Part shown: positions 1 to 9,707 of the stretch, piece by piece
How positions within the stretch are numbered: position 1 is the stretch's first letter
How the letters are laid out: every line of letters starts with the position of its first letter
NCBI RefSeq assembly: GCF_950023065.1
Contig: NC_088678.1
Location: 6,996,580 to 7,060,579 of the forward strand
Direction: 5' to 3'
Origin: Planococcus citri
Taxonomy: Eukaryota > Arthropoda > Insecta > Hemiptera > Pseudococcidae
DNA length: 64,000 bases
Position numbers and translations under genes: made by a program
Notes under the pieces: model-generated
Databases searched by the model: none
What the model saw: only the letters and a program-made list of their open reading frames with translations
What the model was told of the DNA's origin: nothing

Positions 1-156
1 TCAGGCGAGTTGCTCTCCAGCTGATTCACAATCATAATCTTAGTCTTCGCTTTATTTATCAGCAGGTCATATTTTGCACTAACTTTCCTCCAGGCATTTC
101 AGAAAACTGGTCATATTTTCGACACTTGAGGTTATGAGGGTTGTGTCATCAGCATA
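1..156 (-). pseudogene. LINE reverse transcriptase fragment (3' part of split copy)
   Basis: Read on the minus strand, this encodes the region just after the catalytic YADD box of a non-LTR reverse transcriptase: an ADDTTLITSS-like stretch, a helix, then an INKAKTKIM-like segment matching the usual position of the LN..KT motif. A stop and frame changes show it is dead. The matching upstream half lies at 14957-15240, and the Polinton at 157-14956 separates the two, having inserted inside the codons of the Y-A-D-D box. The clade is not determined; the motif style fits RTE or Jockey/CR1-like LINEs. The fragment continues beyond the window edge. Confidence 0.8.
151..156. repeat. Target site duplication of the Polinton, left copy (AGCATA)
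   Basis: AGCATA immediately precedes the element start AGTAGTTAAGG and is repeated at 14957-14962 immediately after the mirrored end CCTTAACTACT. Six-bp duplications are the known hallmark of Polinton integrase. Confidence 0.93.
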
Positions 157-989
157 AGTAGTTAAGGAGGTACTCTACGATCAGGTGCAAGATATGCAAC
201 CCGCAACACACGCAACGTTGGCTCGCGAGTACAGTACGGTGTGGGTAATGTCATAGGCGGGGTGAGGAGGGAAACTGGTTCGCGCACACGTGGTGGAATG
301 CTGGCTTAGGTGGCGGGGGTGAGGGAGGATATTAAATTGATATTGATTGACGAATTAATTAATTAATTTAATTAAAACACTGGTACATATCAATATGATC
401 GATCAATTAATTAAATATTTCATTGATTCAGAATAATTATCACAATTGATTTCTTTAATTAAAATATTCATAATCAATTTTGCCAATTACGATTATATAT
501 GAACAAATGGAAATATCAACCCCCTTCTGCCCCCCCCCCCTTCATATAGATGGACTGATTGATTGATTTCTTCAATTAAAATAATTATCAGTGATTTTAA
601 TCGTAGGTATGTACAGGCATTATGGATACAGTAAATTAGTACTAGACTTTTTCTATTCTTTTCCATATCCTTCCACCCACACATCAATATTTTAAATCCC
701 TACAATATTCAGACGTTTCTAGACTGAATAAGAATTCCTTAAAAGACAAGCCTTTGGTCAACAATAGCTACAGACATGTGTCGCCACTTTATACATTAGA
801 AAAAAAAAGTCATTAATCTTTCTTGTTCTTCTAGAAATGTGTGATGTAGAAGTACAAAGAAATTCTGTCTTGGAAAGATCTGGAAATGGAAGAAAGTAGA
901 AAGCAGGTATACTTTGAGAACAGGTTTTCTGTTTCCAAGGGAGGGTATATGGAGAAAGAGCTAGAATGTAAGGGTGAGATTTTAGAATC

Positions 990-1026
990 TATATAAGAAA
1001 GTAGTTGGTCAGTGGAGGTTTCAGTT
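990..1026 (+). promoter_or_regulatory. Core promoter in left repeat: TATA box plus TCAGTT initiator
   Basis: TATATAAG at 990-997 is followed by TCAGTT at 1021-1026, putting the initiator A 33 nt from the first T of the TATA box. That is close to canonical arthropod spacing. It lies about 240 bp upstream of the leader ATG at 1265 and would drive the polymerase and F-box block. Confidence 0.6.
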
Positions 1027-1264
1027 GTTAATTTGTGCATTTGTGATTTTTTCAAAGAGTTTATTCTGCTAGTGCTGTGTGATTCTGTACTTTTTCTGTA
1101 CTGTGTATCTGTGTGTTTATTTTTCAAATCTTTTGAATGAACATATTTTTCAAAATTGTGTACTGTGTACTGTGTACTGTGGAATAAAGTGAAGTGAATC
1201 GTCAAACTTAAATTATTCACGAACTGTTTCAATTTTTTTGTGGTAAATATTTCGTTTTTCAAAA

Positions 1265-1475
1265 ATGGAAAGTTCGAAAATTTTTGGCGAGCTGGACAAT
1301 CCAGTTAATGAAGAAGAAATGTCCAAGGTATTGGAGCAAATTTCTCAGAGCCCTTTACCTGTACTCCAAGCAGACGAAGTGCATGAAATTTTATCTCCTG
1401 TTGGTGCTCCAGGGCCATCCAATCCTATACAGCCTGTTGGTTTACCAGGACCATCTAATCGTATACAGCCAGTTG
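1265..1475 (+). CDS. Leader exon (70 codons plus 1 nt), shared 5' exon of F-box and polymerase transcripts
   Basis: The ATG at 1265 opens an acidic N-terminal segment followed by two copies of a Pro/Gly-rich unit (GPSNPIQPVG, GPSNRIQPVG). The donor is at 1476 (TTG|GTAAGT). The exon is 211 nt long, so it ends in phase 1. Acceptors at 1971/1972 (first F-box), 2628/2629 (polymerase) and 6922/6923 (second F-box) all restore an open frame from phase 1. Without splicing the frame runs only 99 codons to a stop at 1562. No domain is recognised; the repeats resemble a flexible linker. The same exon is present inverted at 13643-13853. Splicing is inferred from sequence only. Confidence 0.65.
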
Positions 1476-1971
1476 GTAAGTTTTTGTCTTTTTTTTTTAA
1501 ATTTATGCTTGAAGCTATGCAAAGTAAATACATACGAGTTCGAAGATCATTTTGCTCAAAGTAAAATTAGGCAGGGAGGTGATGTAAAAAAATTATTAAT
1601 TTCTTTCATTTGAGAAAAAAAAACGAAGTAAAATAGGTATATATATTTTTTTTAGAAATTTTTTCTGGAAACACACTCTGAGGTCATTCATTTCTAACTC
1701 TACACAGAATAATTCAAATTTAAAAATATTACCAATTCAAAATAATTTTTCTCACATTTTTTAAAATTGAGTAAAAAATATCTGTTCTGAAAAAGAGATT
1801 TGGCAAAGTTGATTTTTTTTTCAAAGTATAAAAAAAACAAACAAGTGATTGAATGCATGTGTGGCTTTATGCTTGCCTAATTAAATGCTTTTTAATTTAA
1901 GATTTCCCTGCCCCTTTCCCCTTTTTGCTGTTGTAAAAAATCTAATTTCTTTCTCTTTTTTTTTTAAACAG

Positions 1972-2564
1972 AGCTTCTTGATTTACCCCCTGAATTAATT
2001 TTCGAAATTGTTAGTCATCTCCCTGGGGCTTCTATTGTGATGTTGGCACAAGCAAGCGATTATCTATGTGAAATTATTATTGAAAAATTTGAAAAAATTT
2101 GGAATGAAAAATTTTTGGAAAAATATGATGAAATTAAAAACTTTATTCGAGTACACCTAAAAGACAAATTTAAACAATTCCTGATCAGCTGCCTGCATTT
2201 TAACAAGGAAACAATCAATGTAATAGAAGTTCTTAAAAAAGCAAAGTACATCGAATCAAAAAATTGGCAAGATTATACACAAGATGATGTTGTTCACGTA
2301 TTTTCTCTTCCACAATTTTACACTGAAACAGATTTAATTAGAGATTGTCAAAAAGAGGGAAGGGCAGAGGACTTGCAATTTTTTCTGCTAGAACCATATT
2401 TTGACAAATGGAAATTGAGCCAAGCCATCCACAAACAACTAAACCTACCAGTGTTATCTTGGGAAGATTTTATCGAAGATATGTGCTCCAACTATTTTGA
2501 GGCAACTTCACTTGAGAGCTGGGGGGAATGGTACAGGGAAAAATTGATGCACAATACACCCTAA
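1972..2564 (+). CDS. F-box domain protein exon (left copy)
   Basis: It is preceded by a long pyrimidine tract and TTTAAACAG. Joined in phase 1 to the leader, it begins with an F-box-like stretch (LLDLPPELIFEIVSHL, then a hydrophobic helix with LAQAS in the place where cellular F-boxes have a [AV]C.[RK]W-type helix). About 155 further residues follow that I do not recognise, rich in K, E, W and Y, ending at TAA 2562-2564. F-boxes recruit Skp1 and hence SCF ubiquitin ligase. The C-terminal part would be the substrate-binding region by analogy. A duplicate lies at 12554-13146 on the minus strand, differing visibly by one Cys/Tyr change. The family call rests on motif reading, not on a search. 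Confidence 0.6.
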
Positions 2565-2628
2565 TTTTTTTTTTTCTTAAAAAAGACAATTCCCTAACAC
2601 ACATTTTTTTTTTCTTCTATACCCACAG

Positions 2629-5600
2629 ATGAAACAGATGAAACAGAGGAGGAATTTTATGATGTACTAGGCATATCATCAAAAGTTATTAAAAAATTTT
2701 CTACTGAAGCACTCACAATGACAGCCAAATTAAAAGAAAACTTAAAAAAAGAAAATCCGGAAGAATACCTAAAAAAAGCCCTGAATAAGTTAATAAATGA
2801 ATTTGTTATCAATGATATGAATCCACGTGATAGAGTTGGTCTGGTTATGGGCAATGAATCGGCAGAAAAACCCATATTTATTTCATATAGGGCACCTGAC
2901 CAATTTTCCAGCAATGTAATAATGAACGAATTTTCACGAATTATTCAGAGTAATAAAAATTTTTTAACGGATGAACCCTTTAAGATCAAAATAACCAAAG
3001 TACGAATGCCTGATGGGAATGGAAGAAGACGAAAATTTGACTTAATGAGCTATGAAGAAATTTGCCAAAAAAAAACATCTATAATTACAATTGAAAACCC
3101 CTATGACAACTTATGTTTGCCTAGAGCCCTTATAGTTGGTATAGCTCTGGTTCATAAAGAAGATAACGAGAATGCAAAAAAACATTATGAATTAATAATC
3201 CAAAAGAATCGAGACTATCAGCTACTGCAGGCTCAGAAACTATGCCGAAAAGCAGGGGTGAATATCGATGAAATTGGAGGCGGTATTGAAGCCCTCACCC
3301 GTTTTCAGAATTATTTAAAAGACTACAAGATAACTGTTTTTCATGGTGACGATGTGAATGGCAGAATACTTTATTTCAGAGGAAAGACCACAGCCCAGAA
3401 GTATATAAACTTGTACTACTTAAATGAACATTATAATGTGATAACCACTTTGAAAGGGGCTTTTGGGTTTGACTTCTTTTGCTACGCATGTGGTAAAGGC
3501 TATCACCATAAGGGTGAACACCCAAATTGTATAAATGCTTGCAGCCAATGCTTGAAAGAGCCGAAATGTAAGTTCAAATCAGTGGACCAAATTAAAACGT
3601 GCAAAGATTGCAATCGGAAATTTCTTGATCAAATATGCTATGATAAACATAAGGTTCCAGGCCATTTTGAGAAGAACAAAAGTGTATGTGAAGGCTTGAA
3701 ATTTTGTAAGAGCTGTGAAAAGTTATATTCTGTTAGAAGGCAAAAAAACCAGCAACACAAATGTGACTCTCATGTCTGTGAAAACTGCGATAAATTGGTG
3801 CCTTATGATCACGTATGTTTTATCAAGCCTATGAAGAAAATGAACAAAAGAAGCGATGATTTATATGTTTTCTTTGATTTCGAAGCAAGGGTAGAAGAAG
3901 AGCCATGGATTGTCACCCCTAAGTATACAGCTCGCCGTCACATACCAAATTTTGCTGTGCTACAGATGAATTGTATGCGCTGTATTAACAATGAAAATGA
4001 TGACATAACGATAGATTGTAGCCATTGTGGGCAGCGTCAGTATGTGATTGAAAACAAAGAAGGAGATGAATTGCTAGAAGAATTTTTCGATATTATTCGT
4101 AATAAAACACCCAAATTCAAAAAAACATATGTGTATGCTCACAATGGAGGTGGCTATGATTATATTTTCCTAATAGAATTCATGGTTCGAAAACTAAATT
4201 GGGTACCTACCTTGACTATGAATGGTTCAAAACTGATAATGATGAAACATAAACAAATTGAATTCAAAGATAGCCTAAACTTTTTCCATACCAGGCTGGC
4301 TGCTCTACCGGATATGTTTGGTATTGAAGATGCAGAGAAGGGGTATTTCCCCCATTATTTCAACACTTTACCGAATCAAAACTACTGTGGCTCTATCCCT
4401 GAAGCAAAATATTACGGTATGGATGAAATGGGTCTTAAAGAAAGGAAAAAATTCGAAGAATGGTACAATGATCAGAAATCCAAGAATGTGACATTCAATT
4501 TTCAAGAAGAGATCCAAAAGTACTGCATTGCAGATGTAAATGTACTACGAAAATCTTGTATAAAGTTTCGAAAACTATTCTACGATTTAATGGGGATAGA
4601 CCCTCTAGCAGCAACATCAACAATAGCCAGTGCCTGCATGACTGCTTACAGAACAAATTTCATACCGCCAAATACCATCCCTTTGATGACTTTTCCATCA
4701 TATCGAATGAGGGACAATCAATCAATGTTGGCAGTTCGATATTTGAAGTACTTTGAAGATATGCATGGTGTTCAATTAGAATCTGCTTACCGTGGATGGG
4801 AAAAGCAAATTGGCAAATATAAGGTTGATGGCTATCATCCGTCATTTCCTATGGAAAAATTAGGTCCAGTTCCTGAAGATATGCCAAGTGTAAGACCATT
4901 GATTATCGAAATTAACGGATGCTATTATCACGGATGCCCAAAATGTTTTGCCAATCGAACAACAGCTGTTAAATCGAAAGATAGTAAAGAATATGTCAAC
5001 ATGGACATGCGATATAAGAATACACTGAAAAAATTAGAACATCTTCTTTCTCTGCCTGAAGCGCCTTATGTTATCACTAAATGGGAATGTGAGATCTATA
5101 ATGAATGCAGAAGTAATCCTACTCTGAAGCATTATATGACAAATGTCCAAATTCCAACCCCGATATACTCCAACCGTGAACCATTCTTCGGTGGCAGGAC
5201 AGAAAACTTTTATTGGTAGGTATAAAGGTGATAAGTTATAGGTTTTTGTAGGGAAAAAACTATCAGAGAGGTTCTCTAATGCTAATTTTTCTTTTTTTTC
5301 TTCTGATACAGGTACTATAGAGTGGACCCTGAAAAAAACGAAAAAATTCGCTATCTAGATGTGAATTCTCTCTATCCTTACGTTAACAAGTATGGATGTT
5401 ATCCTATAGGACATCCAAAAATTTTGCTTGGCAATGATATTCCCCCAAATTTGAATAATATTACAGGAATTGCAAAAGTTAGGCTTCTTCCACCAAAACA
5501 GCTATATCTACCTGTTTTACCAGTTAAAGTGAACAATAAATTGGTATTTGCACTTTGTAGAACATGTGCCTCTGAAGAAAATAAATTTGTATGTAACCAT

Positions 5601-6899
5601 TCCGATAATGAAAGAGAAATTATGGGTACCTATACATGTATTGAACTAAATAAAGCGGTAGAAAAAGGATACCAAATCAAAGAGATCTATGAAGTTTGGG
5701 CTTATAAATCCACAAAATATAACATTCAAACCAATTCAGGCGGCTTATTTGCAAACTATATAAATACGTTCTTGAAGATAAAACAAGAAGCCTCAGGGTT
5801 TCCACCTCATGTCCAGTCAGATGACGACAAAAGAAAATTTATTGAAGAAATGAAACTTCGAGAAGGCGTAACCCTAGATCTGGAGAAAATTGAACCTAAT
5901 CCAGGCCTAAGATCTCTGAGCAAACTCTGCCTAAATAGGTAAGATGCTGGCTACCTATCCTTCAATGTAACATATAAATTTCTCAAAAGTACATCATATC
6001 AACATTGGCATGGTTTTTGTTTATTTTTCAGTCTCTGGGGAAAATTTGGGCAGAGGAACAATCAAAGGCAGGTGAAAGTCATAAAGGATGGACCCGAATT
6101 CTTCGAATACTTTTCAAACCCAGCAATAAGACATAACAGATACAACTTTTGTTACTGATGATTTAGTTTATGTCCACTGGGAATACCTTGAAGAAACAGC
6201 CATTGATACACCCTTTATCAATCCAGTACTCAGCGCTCATGTAACTGCCGAAGCCAGGCTGGTCCTGTATAGTTATTTGGAAAAATTACAAGATAGAGTA
6301 CTCTACTGTGATACAGATTCAATTATCTATATTGAAAGACCAGGAGATGAGCAAATAGAGACAGGACCTTACTTAGGTCAGATGGGAAACGAGTTGGAAA
6401 AAGAGGGTGAAGGAGCCTATATAACAGAATTCATTTCTGGTATGATGAATTTATTGATCATGAATAGATTTTATCTATCAATTAATAATTAACAGTTATC
6501 AATGATGAATTTTTCATTATACTTTCAGGAGGTCCAAAGAATTATGCCTATTGCATAAAAACAGGGAAAGGTGAGCTCAAACATGTGGTGAAGATTCGGG
6601 GTTTCACCCTGAATTATAATACCCTTCAGAGCCTGAATTATGAAGCACTGAAAAATTTTGTCCTCTCACAAACCTCCACTAATCGACCACAGAAAATAAA
6701 GGTTGAATATAAAAACCAAATTCAAAGGAAGAGACCTTTTCATGTGGTAACACAAGAAATGTCAAAAGAATATGGTGAAGTTGCCCCAAAAAGGAGGAGA
6801 ATTGAATCTTTCCGTAGTTTGCCCTATGGTTATGTGGACTTAAATGTAACTAACCTGAGTTCATTCTCTTTCTTGAAATTCTGTAGGTATAAATCCTAA
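2629..6899 (+). pseudogene. Protein-primed type B DNA polymerase of Polinton, spliced, with one frameshift
   Basis: Exons read 2629-5215, 5312-5938, 6032-6439 and 6529-6899, each with GT-AG borders in matching phase. The order of parts is: N-terminal Polinton-specific region with LCLPRAL; a Cys/His cluster of zinc-binding type (3475-3825); Exo I FFDFEA (~3870); Exo II YAHNGGGYDY (4131-4160); Exo III YCIAD (~4521); an embedded GCYYHGCPKC segment resembling a Vsr-type endonuclease fold (~4917); palm motif A YLDVNSLYP (~5351); motif B NSLWGKFG across an intron; motif C YCDTDS (6304-6321); and a C-terminal SLPYGY. The frame changes between about 6125 and 6165, separating motif B from motif C, so no full-length enzyme can be made. 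All visible active-site residues are otherwise kept. It normally replicates the element from a terminal protein primer. Confidence 0.92.
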
Positions 6900-6922
6900 T
6901 AATATTCTGTTCTTATTCACAG

Positions 6923-7254
6923 GCTTAAACGATTTACCAGATAATATCTTGGAAAAAATATTGGATAGTGTATATTGGAAGCAATACTACACAACGCTAC
7001 CCTACGTCAGTCAACGATTGCAAAAGTCTTGCATTGAAAGAATTTTCAAAATCATGCATCCCAAAACTAAGGCATCAAAGGATCACACTTTGGTTGTTGA
7101 CAATTATAAAAATTGGAGAAATGGAAGAAACGGCGAGATTATCATTGATAGATTCCGCAGAGGACTTATTCCATGTAATTGTTTGAGTGCACAGGGTTGT
7201 AAAAAAGAAGTACGATACATCAAGAGATATGTCATCGAGCTAAAGGCAGACTAA
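6923..7254 (+). pseudogene. Second F-box-like exon, truncated by nested element
   Basis: It follows the acceptor TTATTCACAG at 6922. In the phase-1 frame it begins LNDLPDNILEKILDSV, then a helix with LPYVSQRLQ, again the layout of an F-box (LP..[IL]L..I...L, then a second helix). A basic region and two Cys follow (PCNCLSAQGC), and the frame stops at 7252-7254 only because the 773-bp element at 7248 brings in a TAA. The same frame resumes at 8022 after the duplicated target and runs to TAA 8082-8084 with an acidic tail. No good phase-1 donor is seen in the polymerase C-terminus, so splicing from the leader exon is the more likely route. Function beyond Skp1 binding is unknown. Confidence 0.5.
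7242..7247. repeat. Target duplication AAAGGC, left side of nested element
   Basis: AAAGGC precedes AGACTAATTA and recurs at 8021-8026 after TAATTAGTCT. The surrounding CTAAAGGCAG also matches on both sides because the element's own ends are AG and CT. Confidence 0.85.
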
Positions 7255-7324
7255 TTACTAGAGACTAAGGATACTTTTCGGCATCGTGTGCTGTCGAGTG
7301 CTTTCGGCTACGCTCGTTTGACTT
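7248..7324 (+). repeat. Left 77-bp inverted repeat of nested element
   Basis: Exact reverse complement of 7944-8020. It starts AGACTAATTACTAGAGAC and ends just before the arms diverge at 7325. Confidence 0.9.
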
Positions 7325-7943
7325 GTCTCCATGAAAATGAAATATTCTCCTTATCAAAGATGAAACTCCTGTTTCCTTTTTGTTCAAATCTTTCTTTTTC
7401 ATAATCATATTATTTCATACGAATATTGTACGTATTTTAATGATAAAACTCGTGTTAGTCCTGTTTCTTTTGAATTTTAATCTGTTTCATAATTTCGTTG
7501 ACACGTCGACAGTCTTGTACTCTAGTTAGACAACTTGGTTTCCGATCTGAACATTTCCAAATGGCAATAATATAAATAAAAAACAGCTGTGATGATACTA
7601 GTCTTTCGAATTCATTTTGAAGAAAATGTAAAACTTTAACAGAATGAGAAGTGACGTTGTTGTACAAACATTTGGAACTTGGAAGTTTTTCAAAAGAAGA
7701 TTGATATCACATCAGTCAAAGTCAAAATCGAAAAAATCTTATCAGATTTCCAACTGCTCACATAAGGCATTTAACCCAAAGTATATTATTAAGCAACAAA
7801 AAATTGCATTCTACAAGAAATACAATGAAGAATACGTAAGAGACAATATAATATTCGAATATTATAATTAATTTTTAATTAAAATTAAAAAATCTCATCA
7901 ACAGGAACAGGGAACTTGAATCATTACAATATTACAAAGAATA

Positions 7944-8020
7944 AAGTCAAACGAGCGTAGCCGAAAGCACTCGACAGCACACGATGCCGAAAAGTATCCT
8001 TAGTCTCTAGTAATTAGTCT
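7944..8020 (-). repeat. Right 77-bp inverted repeat of nested element
   Basis: Exact mirror of 7248-7324, ending ...TAATTAGTCT at 8020. Confidence 0.9.
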
Positions 8021-8084
8021 AAAGGCAGGCCGCCCTTTCTTCAACGATGACCACGACACAGGCGAATCAGATCTCGAAGAATAA
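8021..8084 (+). pseudogene. Separated 3' tail of the second F-box frame
   Basis: It starts with the duplicated target AAAGGC (8021-8026). In the frame of 6923-7254 it stays open for about 20 codons, mostly acidic (Asp/Glu-rich), to TAA at 8082-8084. This supports the idea that the nested element landed inside a coding exon near its 3' end. Confidence 0.6.
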
Positions 8085-8298
8085 TGTACTTTTTCTTGCA
8101 ATTTTTTAAAAATTTGGAATTAATTTTGTAATTTTTGTATCTGTTTTCAATAGATTAACTTATACTTACTTACATTTCCTTACTTCTGTTTATAAATTCT
8201 AGGTTACATCTTTTATGAAATCTATTTGTTTATAAGTTTTCAAGAGTTCTTGTGATTATTTTTACCTGTATTAACTCCTGTGATTGAAATATTTCTAT

Positions 8299-8304
8299 AA
8301 TAAA
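8299..8304 (+). terminator. Polyadenylation signal AATAAA, plus-strand block
   Basis: AATAAA about 215 bp after the F-box tail stop and followed by T-rich sequence. It faces the minus-strand signal at 8408, consistent with convergent transcription. Confidence 0.45.
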
Positions 8305-8407
8305 TAGTACCCAGTGTTCATCTTTCATTTCATTTTAATTATTATTTTTTTTTAGGAGTTCATAAAAATGAAAAAAAAGGATAAGACACAAAATTGATTT
8401 CAAGAAA

Positions 8408-8413
8408 TTTATT
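8408..8413 (-). terminator. Polyadenylation signal AATAAA, minus-strand block
   Basis: TTTATT on the plus strand reads AATAAA on the minus strand, about 155 bp beyond the stop of the 307-aa gene. Confidence 0.45.
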
Positions 8414-8565
8414 TTCAAATTCTAAATTCTACATATAACTTACAACTTAGAAAATAGACTAAACTATAGTTGGATATATATTTGAGAAATTAAAGAATCC
8501 ATTTACATCTTATAGCTAGTATACAAGAATACCTTAAAATACTTCACTCTACATATAAAACAAAC

Positions 8566-9489
8566 TTAGTTCAAAGATTTTGTAGCACTAACTTGTAATT
8601 TCAATACATCAATCATGTTTAGGTCTAAACGTTTGAAGTTTAAAATTAATTCATTGATAATATTTTCTCCACAAAAAGTAATAACTTCACAATAGGCCTT
8701 ATCAAAAAGATCAACCTTACCCTGGAACTCACTAAGAGAATCAGTGTATGCAGATCTAATATTATACTCCAAGTTACCAGCATCATGAAAATTTACCTTT
8801 TCAAGACAGGTATCATAGGCCTTATTGAAAATTTCATCGTACACATCCTTACAATTACTAGCCATTTTAAACAAATCATTCATGGTTGATTGCATACAAA
8901 CGTGTAGTCTAATAAGATTTTTCCAACTATTTTGTTGTAAAATGATATTATCAGTATATATATTTTTATAATATGCAGCATCAGCAATGATGATTGACTT
9001 TTCATTATAAAATTGTCTAAACTGAACCTTTAAAAACTTATTTATCATCAATGTTTTCAAATCTTTGGCTTCGGCTCTATTCGTATTCTCGATATAACTG
9101 TTGATAATCTTAACATTTTCAGCAGACATGAGTTGTTCAAATGTTTCACTGGTCAAGTAAATTCCTAAACTTTTTGGTGGAGAATGTTTTGTAAAGTAAA
9201 TGGTTGGTTCAAATCCATTGTCTACATTCAAACCCACTTGGACTTGTTTTGTATTACTTCGATTAATTGCATAAACTTGAGTCATAATCAGATTCTTTCG
9301 AGGATTCCATGATTTAGTTACTGGTGATTCGGTTGCACTCTGGTCATCAGATTCCATAGTGGCACGTTTTCGTTTGACACTACCATTATTACGAGTTGGG
9401 GTAATGAAATCGATAGCTGAAGACAAGGTACTTACAGTAGGTTTCTGGGAGAAAGCCATAGTAATTGAAAATAATTGCAGCTTTGCCAA
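8566..9489 (-). CDS. Unrecognised Polinton protein (307 aa; 297 aa from the second Met)
   Basis: This is an intact single-exon frame and the last gene of the minus-strand block. The first Met is at 9489. A second Met eleven codons in (9459), before AFSQKPTVS, is an equally plausible start. Residues 30-60 are Ser/Thr-rich with a basic KRKR cluster that could be a nuclear localisation signal. The rest looks globular and mostly helical, with no signal peptide or membrane segment. I recognise no family: there are no integrase, ATPase or zinc motifs. Its place beside protease and capsid would suit a virion or minor structural protein, but that is position only. The clean frame, against the damaged polymerase, suggests a recent insertion. 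Confidence 0.7.
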   Translation of the reverse strand: MAKLQLFSITMAFSQKPTVSTLSSAIDFITPTRNNGSVKRKRATMESDDQSATESPVTKSWNPRKNLIMTQVYAINRSNTKQVQVGLNVDNGFEPTIYFTKHSPPKSLGIYLTSETFEQLMSAENVKIINSYIENTNRAEAKDLKTLMINKFLKVQFRQFYNEKSIIIADAAYYKNIYTDNIILQQNSWKNLIRLHVCMQSTMNDLFKMASNCKDVYDEIFNKAYDTCLEKVNFHDAGNLEYNIRSAYTDSLSEFQGKVDLFDKAYCEVITFCGENIINELILNFKRLDLNMIDVLKLQVSATKSLN

Positions 9490-9707
9490 ATGTATAGTGG
9501 TATAGTATGACTATAATGATAATGCACTACACCACACTACACAGCACTGTACTATGAATGATGACAACGAAACTTCGCGTTTTCAACCAAAGCAACTTGA
9601 CACTAGGCACAACTAAACAGTAATGAGCCTGAGACTATCTGCAACTATAACTCTAACCCAAGACATAGTATCCCCACTCCTGTGACGTTGGTGGTAGGTA
9701 TAAGATT
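9490..9707. other. Intergenic spacer between the 307-aa gene and the protease
   Basis: About 218 bp with no frame of note. It is richer in C/A-type short repeats (ACTACACCACACTACACAG) than its surroundings and presumably holds the 5' leader of the 307-aa gene. No clear TATA box at canonical spacing was seen. Confidence 0.4.

Larger units (their letters stand above)
157..3468 (+). repeat. Polinton left terminal inverted repeat (about 3.31 kb)
   Basis: It is the near-identical reverse complement of 11651-14956. The match runs through the promoter, leader exon, first F-box exon and the first ~280 codons of the polymerase exon, and stops abruptly inside coding sequence at 3468. Visible differences include C-run and A-run length (11 versus 7 Cs near 530) and a handful of substitutions, four of which change residues. 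Typical Polinton repeats are a few hundred bp to about 1 kb, so this arm is unusually long. The polymerase gene continues intact across this boundary, so this is the donor arm. Confidence 0.93.
7248..8020. mobile_element. Nested 773-bp miniature element with Polinton-type ends
   Basis: It has perfect 77-bp terminal inverted repeats (7248-7324 and 7944-8020), AG...CT termini and a 6-bp target duplication, the same rules as the host Polinton, though the repeat sequence is different. The interior holds only short frames. The longest is 75 codons on + at 7644-7871, basic and Tyr-rich, with no recognised domain. I infer a non-autonomous element moved in trans by a Polinton-type integrase. It has disrupted the second F-box frame. 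Other 6-bp-duplicating integrase elements cannot be excluded. Confidence 0.8.

Noticed and set aside
831..1262. 143-codon minus-strand frame in the left repeat, mirrored at 13856-14287
   Set aside because: It overlaps the promoter and 5' leader of the plus-strand gene, is Ser/Thr/Tyr-rich without domain signs, and is duplicated only because it is in the inverted repeat.
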